This document shows positions 8,608 to 16,939 of a DNA stretch of 64,000 nt, piece by piece (within the stretch, counting starts at the first letter, position 1; each line of letters starts with the position of its first letter). This DNA is from Bryobacterales bacterium (GTDB taxonomy: Bacteria; Acidobacteriota; Terriglobia; Bryobacterales; Bryobacteraceae): contig JAEUQF010000396.1 in NCBI GenBank assembly GCA_016789745.1, positions 1-64,000 on the forward strand, given 5' to 3'. The position numbers were made by a program, and so were the translations under genes. The notes under the pieces are model-generated. The model saw nothing but the letters and a program-made list of their open reading frames with translations, had not been told where the DNA came from and did no database searches.

Positions 8608-10013
8608 TGGTCGCCTCCGAAGCCACCCCGTTCGCCAAAACCGGCGGCTTAGCCGACGTCCTTGGCGCACTCCCCGCTGCTCTTGTGGAGCAGGGTGAGG
8701 AAGTCGCCGTCGTCCTCCCCTATTACCGCTCCGTCAAAGTCCCGGACGCCCGCCTGGTTCTCGAGGGCCAGCCGCTCTGGATCGGCCCGGGCCGCTACAC
8801 CTGCAGCATCTTCGAAGTGGTACGCCGTGGCGTTCGCTACTTCCTGGTGGCCTGCGACGAGTTCTTCGGCCGCCCCGGCATTTACGGCGATGCCGGCGGT
8901 GAATACTGGGACAACGACACCCGCTACGCCGGCCTCTGCCATGCCGCGCTGGCTGTCGCCCGGCACCTGTTCCGGCCCCACATCTTCCACTGCCATGACT
9001 GGCAGACCGGGCTCCTTCCCGTCTACCTCCGCCAGTTTTTTTCTTCCGACCCGACCTTCTTCGGCATCCGAACCGTATTCACCATCCATAACCTCGGTTA
9101 CCAGGGCCGCTACCCCAAGAAGAACCTCTATTGGCTAGGTCTGCCCGAGTGGCTGTTCCGCTCCGACCTGCTGGAATACTATGGCGAAATCAACCTGTTA
9201 AAGGCCGGCTTGGTCTATTCCGACGCCCTCACTACCGTCAGTCCCACCTATGCCGCCGAAATCCAGACTCCGGATCAGGGCTTCGGTCTCGATGGTCTCC
9301 TCCGCGCCCGCGCCGGAGCGCTCACCGGCATTCTCAACGGCGTCGACTACAGTGTCTGGAACCCGGAAACCGACACCGCGATCGCGGCCAACTACTCCGC
9401 CACGGACCTTTCCGGCAAGCAGGCCTGCAAACTTGACCTGCTCCAGCATGCGGGCCTGCCGACAGAACGCACCGAGGTCCCCGTCATCGGCATCGTCTCG
9501 CGACTCGCCTCCCAGAAGGGCTTTGACCTGCTCGCACAGGTTGCCTATGACCTGGTGAACTGGGACATCCGCATGGTCATCCTCGGCTCCGGCGAAAGCC
9601 AGTACGAAAGCCTGTTCCGGTCCCTGGCCGAAGCCCGCCCCGACAAGTTCTCCGTTCGTATCGCCTATGACGACAAACTCGCCCACAGAATCGAGGCCGG
9701 GTCGGACATCTTCCTCATGCCCAGCCGCTACGAACCGTGCGGGCTCAATCAGATGTACAGTCTGCGTTATGGCACTGTCCCCATCGTGCACGCTACCGGA
9801 GGCCTGGATGATACGATAGAGGCTGGCACAGGATTCAAGTTCCGCCCGTACACGGCCGATGCCATGCTCGGCGCGCTGCGCGAGGCGCTCACGCGCTACT
9901 GGGTGGATCGGGAACGTTGGAACGGCATGATCCGCGAAGGAATGAGCCGCGACTTTTCCTGGGCAGCGTCCGCTTCGCCGTACATCGATCTGTACCGTTC
10001 CCTGCGAAGTTGA
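8592..10013 (+). CDS. glgA: Glycogen synthase GlgA (GT5, ADP-glucose type)
   Basis: Transfers glucose from ADP-glucose to the growing alpha-1,4-glucan. The ATG at 8592 gives 473 residues, the usual GlgA length; the frame is open upstream but that part only shadows the flippase gene. The N-terminal SEATPFAKTGGLADVLGALP holds the KTGGL ADP-glucose motif. TIHNLGYQG, ILNGVDYSVWNP and the C-terminal PSRYEPCGLNQMYSLRYGTVPI plus TGGLDD are all standard GT5 signatures, including the conserved glutamate of the retaining transferase site. The start lies inside the end of the flippase gene. No glgB, glgC or glgP is nearby. Confidence 0.93.
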   Translation: MSRILMVASEATPFAKTGGLADVLGALPAALVEQGEEVAVVLPYYRSVKVPDARLVLEGQPLWIGPGRYTCSIFEVVRRGVRYFLVACDEFFGRPGIYGDAGGEYWDNDTRYAGLCHAALAVARHLFRPHIFHCHDWQTGLLPVYLRQFFSSDPTFFGIRTVFTIHNLGYQGRYPKKNLYWLGLPEWLFRSDLLEYYGEINLLKAGLVYSDALTTVSPTYAAEIQTPDQGFGLDGLLRARAGALTGILNGVDYSVWNPETDTAIAANYSATDLSGKQACKLDLLQHAGLPTERTEVPVIGIVSRLASQKGFDLLAQVAYDLVNWDIRMVILGSGESQYESLFRSLAEARPDKFSVRIAYDDKLAHRIEAGSDIFLMPSRYEPCGLNQMYSLRYGTVPIVHATGGLDDTIEAGTGFKFRPYTADAMLGALREALTRYWVDRERWNGMIREGMSRDFSWAASASPYIDLYRSLRS

Positions 10014-10029
10014 GTTGAAACTTTCGCAG
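10002..10029 (+). terminator. Hairpin over the glgA stop codon
   Basis: CTGCGAAGTT at 10002-10011 pairs with AACTTTCGCAG at 10019-10029, with one bulged base. It covers the glgA stop. There is no T-run, so it may protect the mRNA end or pause polymerase and not fully terminate. Confidence 0.3.
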
Positions 10030-10063
10030 GTCGCGAATCATCCTAACTCTGGAGCGATACGAA

Positions 10064-10393
10064 ATGGCTGGAAACAATACTTTGACCTTCACGGATGCGT
10101 CCTGGGACAGCGACGTGCTGCGCTCGGATAAGCCCGTCCTGGTGGACTTTTGGGCCGAGTGGTGCGGGCCGTGCCGAATGATGAGCCCGACGATTGACGC
10201 CGTCGCCGACGACAATACCGACAAAGTGAAGATCGGTAAGCTGAACGTCGATGAGAACCCCGGTAGCGCCATGCGCTACAACATCCGTGGCATCCCCACC
10301 CTGCTGCTGTTCAAGAACGGCGAAGTTGTCGAACAGCGCGTCGGCGCCACCGGCAAGGCCGATATCCAGAAAATGATCGATTCCCACCTGTAA
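10064..10393 (+). CDS. trxA: Thioredoxin
   Basis: Cytoplasmic protein-disulfide reductase of 109 residues, standard length. The active site WCGPC is at residues 33-37 (VDFWAEWCGPCRMM), and the cis-proline loop GIPTLLLF is near residue 79. GGAG at 10051-10054 stands upstream of the ATG as a ribosome-binding site. There is no signal peptide, so it should act in the cytoplasm and be reduced by thioredoxin reductase (not in the window). A clear terminator hairpin follows at 10427-10459, which makes it a probable single-gene unit. Confidence 0.95.
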   Translation: MAGNNTLTFTDASWDSDVLRSDKPVLVDFWAEWCGPCRMMSPTIDAVADDNTDKVKIGKLNVDENPGSAMRYNIRGIPTLLLFKNGEVVEQRVGATGKADIQKMIDSHL

Positions 10394-10426
10394 GACGTAG
10401 AAGTAAGCAACTGGAAACTCGAACTG

Positions 10427-10459
10427 ACGCCCCGGAGCCTTTCCCTCTCCGGGGCGTTT
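10427..10459 (+). terminator. Intrinsic terminator after trxA
   Basis: ACGCCCCGGAG at 10427-10437 is perfectly complementary to CTCCGGGGCGT at 10447-10457, with a nine-base loop. A short T-run (TTT at 10457-10459) follows. The hairpin ends only three bases before the first possible tadA start (GTG at 10462), so the tadA start may be the ATG at 10474. Confidence 0.65.
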
Positions 10460-10461
10460 CC

Positions 10462-10929
10462 GTGTCTACCCTCATGCCTGACGACGAGTCCTTCATGCGC
10501 CGTGCGCTCGACCTCGCCCGCCAGGGTGCCCTCGCCGGCGAAGTCCCGGTCGGCGCCGTCCTCGTGCGCGATTCCGAAATCCTCGCCGGCGCTTACAACC
10601 AGCCCATCGCGGCCGCCGATCCCACCGCCCACGCCGAAATCCTCGTTCTTCGCCAGGCCGCCCGTGCCCTCGGCAACTACCGCCTGGACGGCACTACCCT
10701 CTACTGCACCTTGGAACCTTGCCCCATGTGCGCCGGCGCGCTGGTTCATGCCCGCGTGGCACGGCTCGTGTTTGGCGCCCGCGACCTTCGCTTCGGCGGG
10801 GTCCGCGCCAAGTTTCAAATTGCCGATTCGGATTTACTGAATCACAAAGTGGAAATTGTGGATGGGATACTGGCCGCCGATTGTACGGCGTTACTGCGGG
10901 AATTTTTCGAACTGCGGCGCTGCCGCTGA
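10462..10929 (+). CDS. tadA: tRNA-specific adenosine deaminase TadA
   Basis: Converts adenosine to inosine at the wobble position of tRNA-Arg(ACG). The protein has 155 residues from the GTG at 10462; the ATG at 10474 (MPDDESFMRRALDLA) is an equally good start and lies further from the trxA terminator. Zinc ligand and proton-shuttle residues are visible: His57 and Glu59 in HAE, and Cys87 and Cys90 in PCPMC. The N-terminal MRRAL-LA-A segment and GEVPVGAVLV are typical of TadA and not of the cytidine or guanine deaminases. It follows the trxA terminator directly. Confidence 0.93.
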   Translation: MSTLMPDDESFMRRALDLARQGALAGEVPVGAVLVRDSEILAGAYNQPIAAADPTAHAEILVLRQAARALGNYRLDGTTLYCTLEPCPMCAGALVHARVARLVFGARDLRFGGVRAKFQIADSDLLNHKVEIVDGILAADCTALLREFFELRRCR

Positions 10930-10937
10930 GGCCGCAG

Positions 10938-10982
10938 AAAAAAAAGGACGCAACCACGCCATTCAGGGGGCGGGTTGCGTCC
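10938..10982 (-). terminator. Intrinsic terminator for the zinc-ribbon gene
   Basis: GGACGCAACC at 10946-10955 pairs perfectly with GGTTGCGTCC at 10973-10982. Read on the minus strand, the hairpin is followed by eight Ts (A8 at 10938-10945 on the plus strand). It lies about 70 bases past the stop of the minus-strand gene at 11054. Confidence 0.75.
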
Positions 10983-11053
10983 ATTCGGCTCCCTCAGGAA
11001 GGTCCCTAACATAAGTCTTCCCGATCGGGCCGTCCAGAATCGATGTCAGTTCT

Positions 11054-11707
11054 TCAGGCCGCCTGTTCTTCGGCGCCGTCCTGTTCGGTCTTGGCCAGCG
11101 GCGCCCGAACGGGCACCACGCGGCGGAACGGCAGCACGTTGCCCTTCGCCCGCATGTTCATCAGATCATTGGTGCGTTGGGCCGATTGCGGTGTCGCCGC
11201 TACCGGTTCATGCGCTTCCACGGTACCGCCGAAATACTCATCCAGCGGATACAGCGCGTACGGCTGCAGTTCGCGGAACACGCGGCCAAGTCGCTGCTCA
11301 ATCCGGTAGACGTGATGGAAGAAGGTCCCACGATCCATCTTCAGTCGCAGACAGCACAGCCGCCAATCCGCCCCTAAGAGAAAATGAAAACGGAAAATAT
11401 CCCACTCCAAGCCTTCCAGATTGCGGCGGCTCACCAGGAAGAAATCCGCCACATATTCTTCTTCTTTACGACCCCAGATATAGCGGGTCGACTTGCGGCC
11501 CATGCCCACTTCCAGTGTGGTGCGCGCGATGTGCTTGTCCTTGTCAGCGCAGTAGCGAAACCGGTTGTAGCAAAGCCGGAAGATGCCCCGCAGCACGCAA
11601 TTGCAGGGGCGTTTGCTCCTCTTATTCTCGACCATGCCGAGCCCTTGACAGGTGGCGCAATCCTCGAGAGCGAGAGCCAGTGTTTCAGACCTTGTCCAGT
11701 CCTTCAT
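11054..11707 (-). CDS. Zinc-ribbon protein with sigma-region-4-like segment, putative DNA-binding regulator
   Basis: A 217-residue soluble protein that I do not recognise as a named family. Near the N-terminus is a DnaJ-like cysteine set, CATCQGLG then CNC about twenty residues on, which could bind zinc. Two more cysteines occur in CYNRFRYC. The middle (residues about 100-165) is helical, with EWDIFRFHFLLGADWRLCC then RLKMDRGTFFHHVYRIEQRLG. This reads like a helix-turn-helix of the sigma region 4 kind, followed by the phrase YALYPLDEYFGG. The tail is charged and low in complexity. It is a single gene with its own promoter (11782-11809), a palindrome over the -35 box and a strong terminator, so it may be self-regulated. 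A phage Q-type antiterminator relative is possible. Confidence 0.6.
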   Translation of the reverse strand: MKDWTRSETLALALEDCATCQGLGMVENKRSKRPCNCVLRGIFRLCYNRFRYCADKDKHIARTTLEVGMGRKSTRYIWGRKEEEYVADFFLVSRRNLEGLEWDIFRFHFLLGADWRLCCLRLKMDRGTFFHHVYRIEQRLGRVFRELQPYALYPLDEYFGGTVEAHEPVAATPQSAQRTNDLMNMRAKGNVLPFRRVVPVRAPLAKTEQDGAEEQAA

Positions 11708-11781
11708 CGGGTGCCTTCTTGCTTTTTATTCGGCTCGCCGTTGTTACTATCTTCGGCGGCCGTGTTATTTGGTACATTTCC

Positions 11782-11809
11782 ATCCTAATTTTTTCTGAGA
11801 ATTAGTCAA
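11782..11809 (-). promoter_or_regulatory. Sigma-70-like promoter of the zinc-ribbon gene
   Basis: On the minus strand TTGACT (11809-11804) is followed after 16 bases by TAGGAT (11787-11782). The region is AT-rich compared with its surroundings. It stands about 75 bases upstream of the ATG at 11707. Confidence 0.5.
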
Positions 11810-11826
11810 GAATTTTTTCACTAATT
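11800..11826. promoter_or_regulatory. Palindromic candidate operator over the -35 box
   Basis: AATTAGT at 11800-11806 and ACTAATT at 11820-11826 form a perfect inverted repeat with a 13-base spacer. One arm covers the -35 hexamer of the promoter at 11782-11809. The size suits a dimeric regulator, possibly the zinc-ribbon protein itself (inference). Confidence 0.4.
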
Positions 11827-11931
11827 TGTGGGAGACTTGCACCCGCAAATGAGGGAATGCGGTCCGTAACAGATTGATCTAGTTTGACTTGCTGGCGATA
11901 AGAATAGGGAGAAAAATATTTTCAAGACAGG

Positions 11932-13554
11932 CTATTTCCCAGCCCGATCCAAGCCAACCACCCGAAACCCACCTGTCTCCCGCCGCAGGTACACGGTAAC
12001 CCGGTACGGATTCCCCCCCGCCGTTACCGTTGCCGCCAGATAAGCCCCATTCCCCATCCCCAGAGCCGCCTCCGGTATTGCCAGGCTGGACCCCTCTGCT
12101 AGCGACGCCGTTTGCTCGGCCATGTTGTCAAACCGCGCCCACGCCACCCGGTAGTCGCGCTTCGCCGCAGTCCCGTACTTCACCCCTAAATCCTCGAACT
12201 CCAAGCGGTGATCCACCACCCGGAAGCGGTCCAGCGGCAGCACCCGTTCCAGATAGACTTTTCCCACCTTGTCTCGCCGCTCGATCAGCGTCCGCGTCAG
12301 ATACTCGGTGGCCTTCGGATCCGTGTACTGGCCCTGTTCCACAATCGCGCGGATTTCGTCGTCCGTGAAGTGCACCACTTGCCTTGCGGCCCAGAATTCA
12401 TCCTCCGGCAAGCGGTTAAAGTAAGCCGGATTCGGGTATTCAGGCCGGTATTCATCCGGACGGTACACCTTCGATTCCAGCCGCCCGATTGAGGGCATCT
12501 CGGGGAAATCGGCGAAAGCCCAATACGGCGGAACCAAGCCCAACGTCAGGAACTGCTTGGCCGCGGACCGCCAACTGAACAGGTAATCGTGTCCGGAACG
12601 GGCGCTGTTCGGCCCGGAACTGGCACTCCCCAACAGCGACCCGAAGTCGATCAGGTAGTGGCGCACATGGGGCGCGCCGCCCTCCTGGACTAACATGTCC
12701 AGCGAGTTGATCGCCCGCGAGTCGTCATGACCCAGCCAGCTGCTGAATACGTACAGCCCGCGCAGGTCGCGCCTGTGCTCGTGCGGCACGATGTCGTTCG
12801 GATCATCGGTGCGGGTGCCGTAAAAGCGCCGCTCGCCCACGGGCTGGCCCTTCAGAAACAGGCTCGCCGCCCCGCGGTAGTTTCCGTTCTTATCCCGCGG
12901 CACATTCCGCATCACCTCGAAGACGTCCTTTTGCGTCATCGGCCGCTTTTTGCCGAATGAGTCGATGAACGTAGTCTTCGGATCCAGCGTCAGGCGCTCC
13001 GGCGGGAAGTTCACCACGTAGTTCTCCGGCACGTGGTAACCCAACGCGTAGAAGAAGTGGCTGCCGATGCGGTCCGCGGCGGATGCCATCTCGGGGTTCT
13101 TCGGCGGGTCGAACTTCAACAGGTAACGGACACCGCGGCTGTCCACAATCGTGAACCCCGGTGTGATGCCCTGTGTCTTGGCGCCCACAATCCGCCAAGT
13201 GCCGGTGGAAGACGGCGGATTCGGCGCATCCGGCCCGCGCCGCAACTCTTCCAACGTCATCCGCTTCGCATAATGGCGATTCACATACCACGGCCCGTCC
13301 GGCACCTCGCCCAGCGTGTTGACGCCCTGGGCCGGGATAGCCTTGCCGTTCTTATTCAACTCACCCGGCAGCGCAAACGTGTGACTGAAAAAGTCGTAGT
13401 AATCGTTCACCTTCCGAGACTTGATCTTCTCCACAGCCAGCGGCTTGGGATCCTGGGTCAGCGGGTCGTCCTCATAGAAACGCCGCGCCTCGGCCGATGC
13501 CACGGCCATCGCCGCCATTCCGAACAGTGCCGTCCACCGCCGTTTAGAAGACAT
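11932..13554 (-). CDS. Secreted protein-kinase-like protein of unknown function
   Basis: A 540-residue protein starting with a likely signal peptide (RRWTALFGMAAMAVASAEA). No family is certain. The central part reads like a kinase fold: a strand pair with RYLLKFDPP (Lys147 as possible ATP lysine), an acidic helix with AADRIGSHFFYALGYHVPENY, a loop GHDDSRAINSLD (residues 275-286, compare HD-x4-N of catalytic loops) and HYLIDFGSLLG (DFG at 303-305). HipA-, CotH- and Fam20-like families share such elements. Past residue 340 it has no familiar motif. It is the last gene of an operon: its start overlaps the end of the Omp85 gene by eleven bases, and a TPR protein stands first. A role at the cell envelope is inferred; catalysis is unproven. 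Confidence 0.5.
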   Translation of the reverse strand: MSSKRRWTALFGMAAMAVASAEARRFYEDDPLTQDPKPLAVEKIKSRKVNDYYDFFSHTFALPGELNKNGKAIPAQGVNTLGEVPDGPWYVNRHYAKRMTLEELRRGPDAPNPPSSTGTWRIVGAKTQGITPGFTIVDSRGVRYLLKFDPPKNPEMASAADRIGSHFFYALGYHVPENYVVNFPPERLTLDPKTTFIDSFGKKRPMTQKDVFEVMRNVPRDKNGNYRGAASLFLKGQPVGERRFYGTRTDDPNDIVPHEHRRDLRGLYVFSSWLGHDDSRAINSLDMLVQEGGAPHVRHYLIDFGSLLGSASSGPNSARSGHDYLFSWRSAAKQFLTLGLVPPYWAFADFPEMPSIGRLESKVYRPDEYRPEYPNPAYFNRLPEDEFWAARQVVHFTDDEIRAIVEQGQYTDPKATEYLTRTLIERRDKVGKVYLERVLPLDRFRVVDHRLEFEDLGVKYGTAAKRDYRVAWARFDNMAEQTASLAEGSSLAIPEAALGMGNGAYLAATVTAGGNPYRVTVYLRRETGGFRVVGLDRAGK

Positions 13555-14758
13555 TGTTGAACTTCACCCAGGTCTGGAATCCTTCGTGGCTGAAACCGAC
13601 GTCCACGCGCATAAACACGCCGTTCCGCACATTGAACCGCAAGCCGAATCCGGCGCTGCCTTCCAGGTTGTTCAGCCGCCAGCGGTCGCGCGCGGAGGTC
13701 ACTTTGCCGGCGTCAAAGAAGATCGCCATATCCAGCCCGCTGAACGTTTCCCAGCGGTACTCCGCATTGAACACCATGGCGTTGTTGTCGTAAAAGCGGA
13801 ACGGCCGGAAGCCGCGCAAATCGTCCGACCCACCCAAAGTCGGCTGCAGATAGAACGGAACCACCTGCCCGGCCCGCGTATCTGTAATCGAATTGCGAGC
13901 CCGCAGCGCAATCACCCGCCGCTCATTCAAAAAGGGGATGTACTGCTGCGCCTCAAAATCAATTCGCCGGAAGTCATGCAGATGCAAGGTGCGGTCGGAG
14001 TACTGCGTTAACTTGACGTAGTAGTTCCCGCCTCGCCGCGGACCGAACGGGAAATCACGCCAGTCCACCTGCGCCATGACCCCGCCCTTTAGGAAATCAG
14101 TTTGCCGCTGGATCCCCGGTGCCTGCGCGGGGGTATAGATCCTATCCGCCGAGACGATTCCATTCTGATCACCCGGCCCGACATTCACCTTCACATAGCC
14201 AACGTCGCCGGACAGCCGTAGCGGCCCGGCCACCCGCCACTGTGCCGCGGCATCGAACAGCGTGTCTTCCAGGCGGTACGCGCTGCGCCCTGTTTTCTTC
14301 GAATCCGGGCCGGGCCCATAGTAGTTGACGCCCGCAAAGTTCCGATACTGGGCCAGCAAATCCACCCGCAACCGCTCGGCAGCCAGTTTGGGTAGCGTGA
14401 CTTGCAAGTCATGCAACTGCCATCCCTGCGCGCTCGCCGCAGCCGACCCGCGAAACACTACGTTACCGCCCGCCAGGTCTCGCCGCAGGTACTCCGGACC
14501 GAGCGCAAAGCCCGAGCCCGTCGCCAGTCCACCAAACTTTATCCGGAACCCGGCGATGCCGGCCGTGATCCGCTCCAGTATCTTCTCGCGCTGGAAATAC
14601 GCCAGCCCGCGCTCGACACTCGAGGGGGTGTCGGGCTCCAGTTTCGCCGCTTTGGCCCGGCGCGCCTGTTGGATCTCCTCGGCACGCGAGGAGGGCGCCT
14701 GTTGCGCCTGGGCCAAAAGGGCCGTCATCAGGCCCAGGACGAGCAACCACGGATTCAT
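13544..14758 (-). CDS. Omp85/BamA-like outer-membrane barrel without POTRA domains
   Basis: A 404-residue protein. The start at 14758 (MNPWLLVLGLMTALLAQAQ) gives a signal peptide; an upstream in-frame extension to 14911 overlaps the TPR gene and looks non-coding. After a short charged segment (residues 20-50) the rest alternates as beta-strands. It has surface-antigen (D15) features such as TLGGSDDLRGFRPFRFYDNNAM, which holds the conserved loop-6-type RGF, then FNAEYRWE, IFFDAGKV and a final strand ending in FNNVF. There is no room for POTRA repeats, so it belongs to the Omp85 proteins lacking an N-terminal domain. It probably forms a pore or inserts or exports a partner. It lies 47 bases after the TPR gene and overlaps the kinase-like gene. 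Confidence 0.75.
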   Translation of the reverse strand: MNPWLLVLGLMTALLAQAQQAPSSRAEEIQQARRAKAAKLEPDTPSSVERGLAYFQREKILERITAGIAGFRIKFGGLATGSGFALGPEYLRRDLAGGNVVFRGSAAASAQGWQLHDLQVTLPKLAAERLRVDLLAQYRNFAGVNYYGPGPDSKKTGRSAYRLEDTLFDAAAQWRVAGPLRLSGDVGYVKVNVGPGDQNGIVSADRIYTPAQAPGIQRQTDFLKGGVMAQVDWRDFPFGPRRGGNYYVKLTQYSDRTLHLHDFRRIDFEAQQYIPFLNERRVIALRARNSITDTRAGQVVPFYLQPTLGGSDDLRGFRPFRFYDNNAMVFNAEYRWETFSGLDMAIFFDAGKVTSARDRWRLNNLEGSAGFGLRFNVRNGVFMRVDVGFSHEGFQTWVKFNNVF

Positions 14759-14805
14759 GCAGTTGTATCCAGCATTCCTTGTAGAAAGGCTGCCGGTGCG
14801 GTTTG

Positions 14806-16821
14806 TTACTGCTTTCCTTCCCGAGCTAGCCGGACGCGGGCGTTCTCCATTTTCTTCTGAATTTTCGCGATCTCCTGCGAATCCTGCTCGTTGGCCGGGG
14901 TCAGCTGCCATTCCTGCAGTGACTTTTGCCAGTGCGTGATCGCTTCCTTTACCTTACCCTGCTTGAAGTACACATCCGCCAGGTGGTCATGCACCGTCGG
15001 ATCCTTGGCCGTCTTCTCCACGGCCAGCTTCAGGTATTTCTCCGCCTCGGAAAGCTTGCCCTGGCGGTACAGAACCCAGCCCAGGCTATCCAGGTAGGCA
15101 CCATTATTCGGTTCCTGGTCGAGAGCCTTCTTGATCATGTCGTAGGCTTCGCCAAGCTTCACATTGCGGTCCGCCAGCATGTAGCCCAGGTAGTTCAAGG
15201 CCGATGCCGAATTCGGGTTGCCCGCCAGCACCTTCCGAAACTCTGCTTCAGCGGCATCATGCTTCTTCTGCTTCTCCAGCATCGCGCCGCGCATGAAGTA
15301 AATGCCTTCCTTCTCTTCTTTGCTTTCCGACAGCTTCTCGGCTTCGTCCAGCGCCTTGCCCATTTCGCCGTAGTTCTTGGTCCGCTCGTATACCTGCGCG
15401 AGGGTAATCCAGGATTCGCGGTCTTTCTTGTCCTTGAACAGTTCCTTGACCGTGCGTTCGGCTTCGGCGGCCTTACCGGCGTCCGCCGCCATGAACGCGT
15501 ACATCGACTGCACGGCGCGATCCTTCGGGTACTTGTCCTTGGCAGCCTTGGCTTCCTCGAAGGCCTTATTCACATCCCGCGCCAGGCGGTGCGTTTCAAT
15601 GATATGCACCGACGCCCGCGGCGCGGCCTCTTCGTCCAACTGCTGCATCTGCTTGAAAGATTCGATCGCTTCCAGATAGTACTCCCCGGAACGCTGCAAA
15701 TACCCCAGCCGCTCCAGCAGGATGGCCCGGTTGCTCCGCTCGCCCGCACTATAGTTACGTTTGGAAGTGGTCGAAAGGATGTTCTTCATCACTTCGATAG
15801 CTTCATCCGTCTTCCCCTCGGCTTCCAGCAGGCTCACTTCGTTGTAGCGAATCTCGATCGAGTTCGGATCCAGGTCCGACGCCTTCTTGGCTGCTGCCCG
15901 CGCCAGGTCGAACTTCCGCTGCTGGCGGTAAATCTGCGAAATTCGCAGCTGCGACTGGGCATCCTTCGGATCTTCTTCGGCAATCTCCTGGAACAGCTTG
16001 AGGGCTTCGTCGTAGTTATCGGCCATCAGCAGGTTCTGCGCCAGGCCGCGTTTGATCTCTGGATTCTGCGGCTGTAAGTCGAGCGCCTTGCGCAGCGTGG
16101 CGGCGGCGTTCACGTGATCGCGCAGCTGCTCATAGGCGGCCGCCAGCGCTACCAGCGTCCGGATGGACGGGCTCTTCTCGCTGGCCTTGCGCAGCAGTTC
16201 CGCGGCGGCCTTCGTGTCGCCCACGTCGGCATACACCATTGCCAGGCCCGTGAGCGCCTCATCGTTATCCGGATTAATCTCCAGCGCCTTCTTATAGGCC
16301 TTCTCGGACTCCGGCGAGTTCTGCGAAACCTTATAAAGGCGACCCAGCATCATCCAGGCCGTGCCGTCCTGGGGGCTCTTCTCGACGATCTTCGAATACT
16401 GTTCGATCGCCTTCTTCAGCATCTCCTCATTCACGCGGTTGTTCTGCGTGTCGCCGATCAGCCGTACGTAGATGCGCCCCAGCAGCCGCCGCAGGTTCAG
16501 ATCGTCCGGATTGTTGCGGATACCGTCTTCAATCTCCACTACGGCATCGCGCAGCTTGCCGGACTGGATGTACAGTTCCGACAGCTCTTCGATCAGCATC
16601 CCAGCGCTCGGGTCGGCCTTGATCGCCGCCTTGTAGTGGTCGATGGCCTTCGTCAGGTACTCGCCGCGGTTACCGTAGTTCGCGGCCAGTTCCGCGTACA
16701 GGTGCCCCATGGCGAAGTTGTAGTAAGCGGCGGCTTTATCCGCCTTCTTTTCGGTGGTCTGCGCGAATGTCGACAGCGCGCCCGAAAGCGCGAGCAGCAG
16801 GGACAGGGTGAAGTGTTTCAT
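14806..16821 (-). CDS. Secreted tetratricopeptide-repeat protein
   Basis: A 671-residue protein with a signal peptide (MKHFTLSLLLALSGALSTFAQ) followed almost entirely by TPR units, at least twelve by eye. Examples are AIDHYKAAIKADPSAG, AIEQYSKIVEKSPQDGTAW, SEKAYKKALEINPDNDEAL and ALNYLGYMLADRN. Tetratricopeptide stacks bind partner proteins. Here it is the first gene of an operon with a POTRA-less Omp85 barrel and a kinase-like protein, so it may supply the protein-binding platform that the barrel lacks. The promoter should lie in the 118-base gap shared with the divergent miaA gene. Confidence 0.85.
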   Translation of the reverse strand: MKHFTLSLLLALSGALSTFAQTTEKKADKAAAYYNFAMGHLYAELAANYGNRGEYLTKAIDHYKAAIKADPSAGMLIEELSELYIQSGKLRDAVVEIEDGIRNNPDDLNLRRLLGRIYVRLIGDTQNNRVNEEMLKKAIEQYSKIVEKSPQDGTAWMMLGRLYKVSQNSPESEKAYKKALEINPDNDEALTGLAMVYADVGDTKAAAELLRKASEKSPSIRTLVALAAAYEQLRDHVNAAATLRKALDLQPQNPEIKRGLAQNLLMADNYDEALKLFQEIAEEDPKDAQSQLRISQIYRQQRKFDLARAAAKKASDLDPNSIEIRYNEVSLLEAEGKTDEAIEVMKNILSTTSKRNYSAGERSNRAILLERLGYLQRSGEYYLEAIESFKQMQQLDEEAAPRASVHIIETHRLARDVNKAFEEAKAAKDKYPKDRAVQSMYAFMAADAGKAAEAERTVKELFKDKKDRESWITLAQVYERTKNYGEMGKALDEAEKLSESKEEKEGIYFMRGAMLEKQKKHDAAEAEFRKVLAGNPNSASALNYLGYMLADRNVKLGEAYDMIKKALDQEPNNGAYLDSLGWVLYRQGKLSEAEKYLKLAVEKTAKDPTVHDHLADVYFKQGKVKEAITHWQKSLQEWQLTPANEQDSQEIAKIQKKMENARVRLAREGKQ

Positions 16822-16939
16822 TTCCCCAGACTTTCTAAACCTCCGGCGGCGGACACAAAGCTCCCGCCGGCGAAGGACAATCCTTCAGCTTCGAGTATAG
16901 CGCCGAGACCGCCAGGCGGGAGGTTATGGTGGTAATAGC

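Noticed and set aside
10975..11805. A 276-codon plus-strand frame over the zinc-ribbon gene.
   Set aside because: It is antisense to a gene with promoter, palindrome and terminator, and it crosses that terminator. Its translation is Pro/Arg/Cys-rich and unordered.
11932..13554. Reading the kinase-like protein as a CotH or HipA member outright.
   Set aside because: Only short motifs agree and the second half is unlike both families. I keep it as kinase-like of unknown family.
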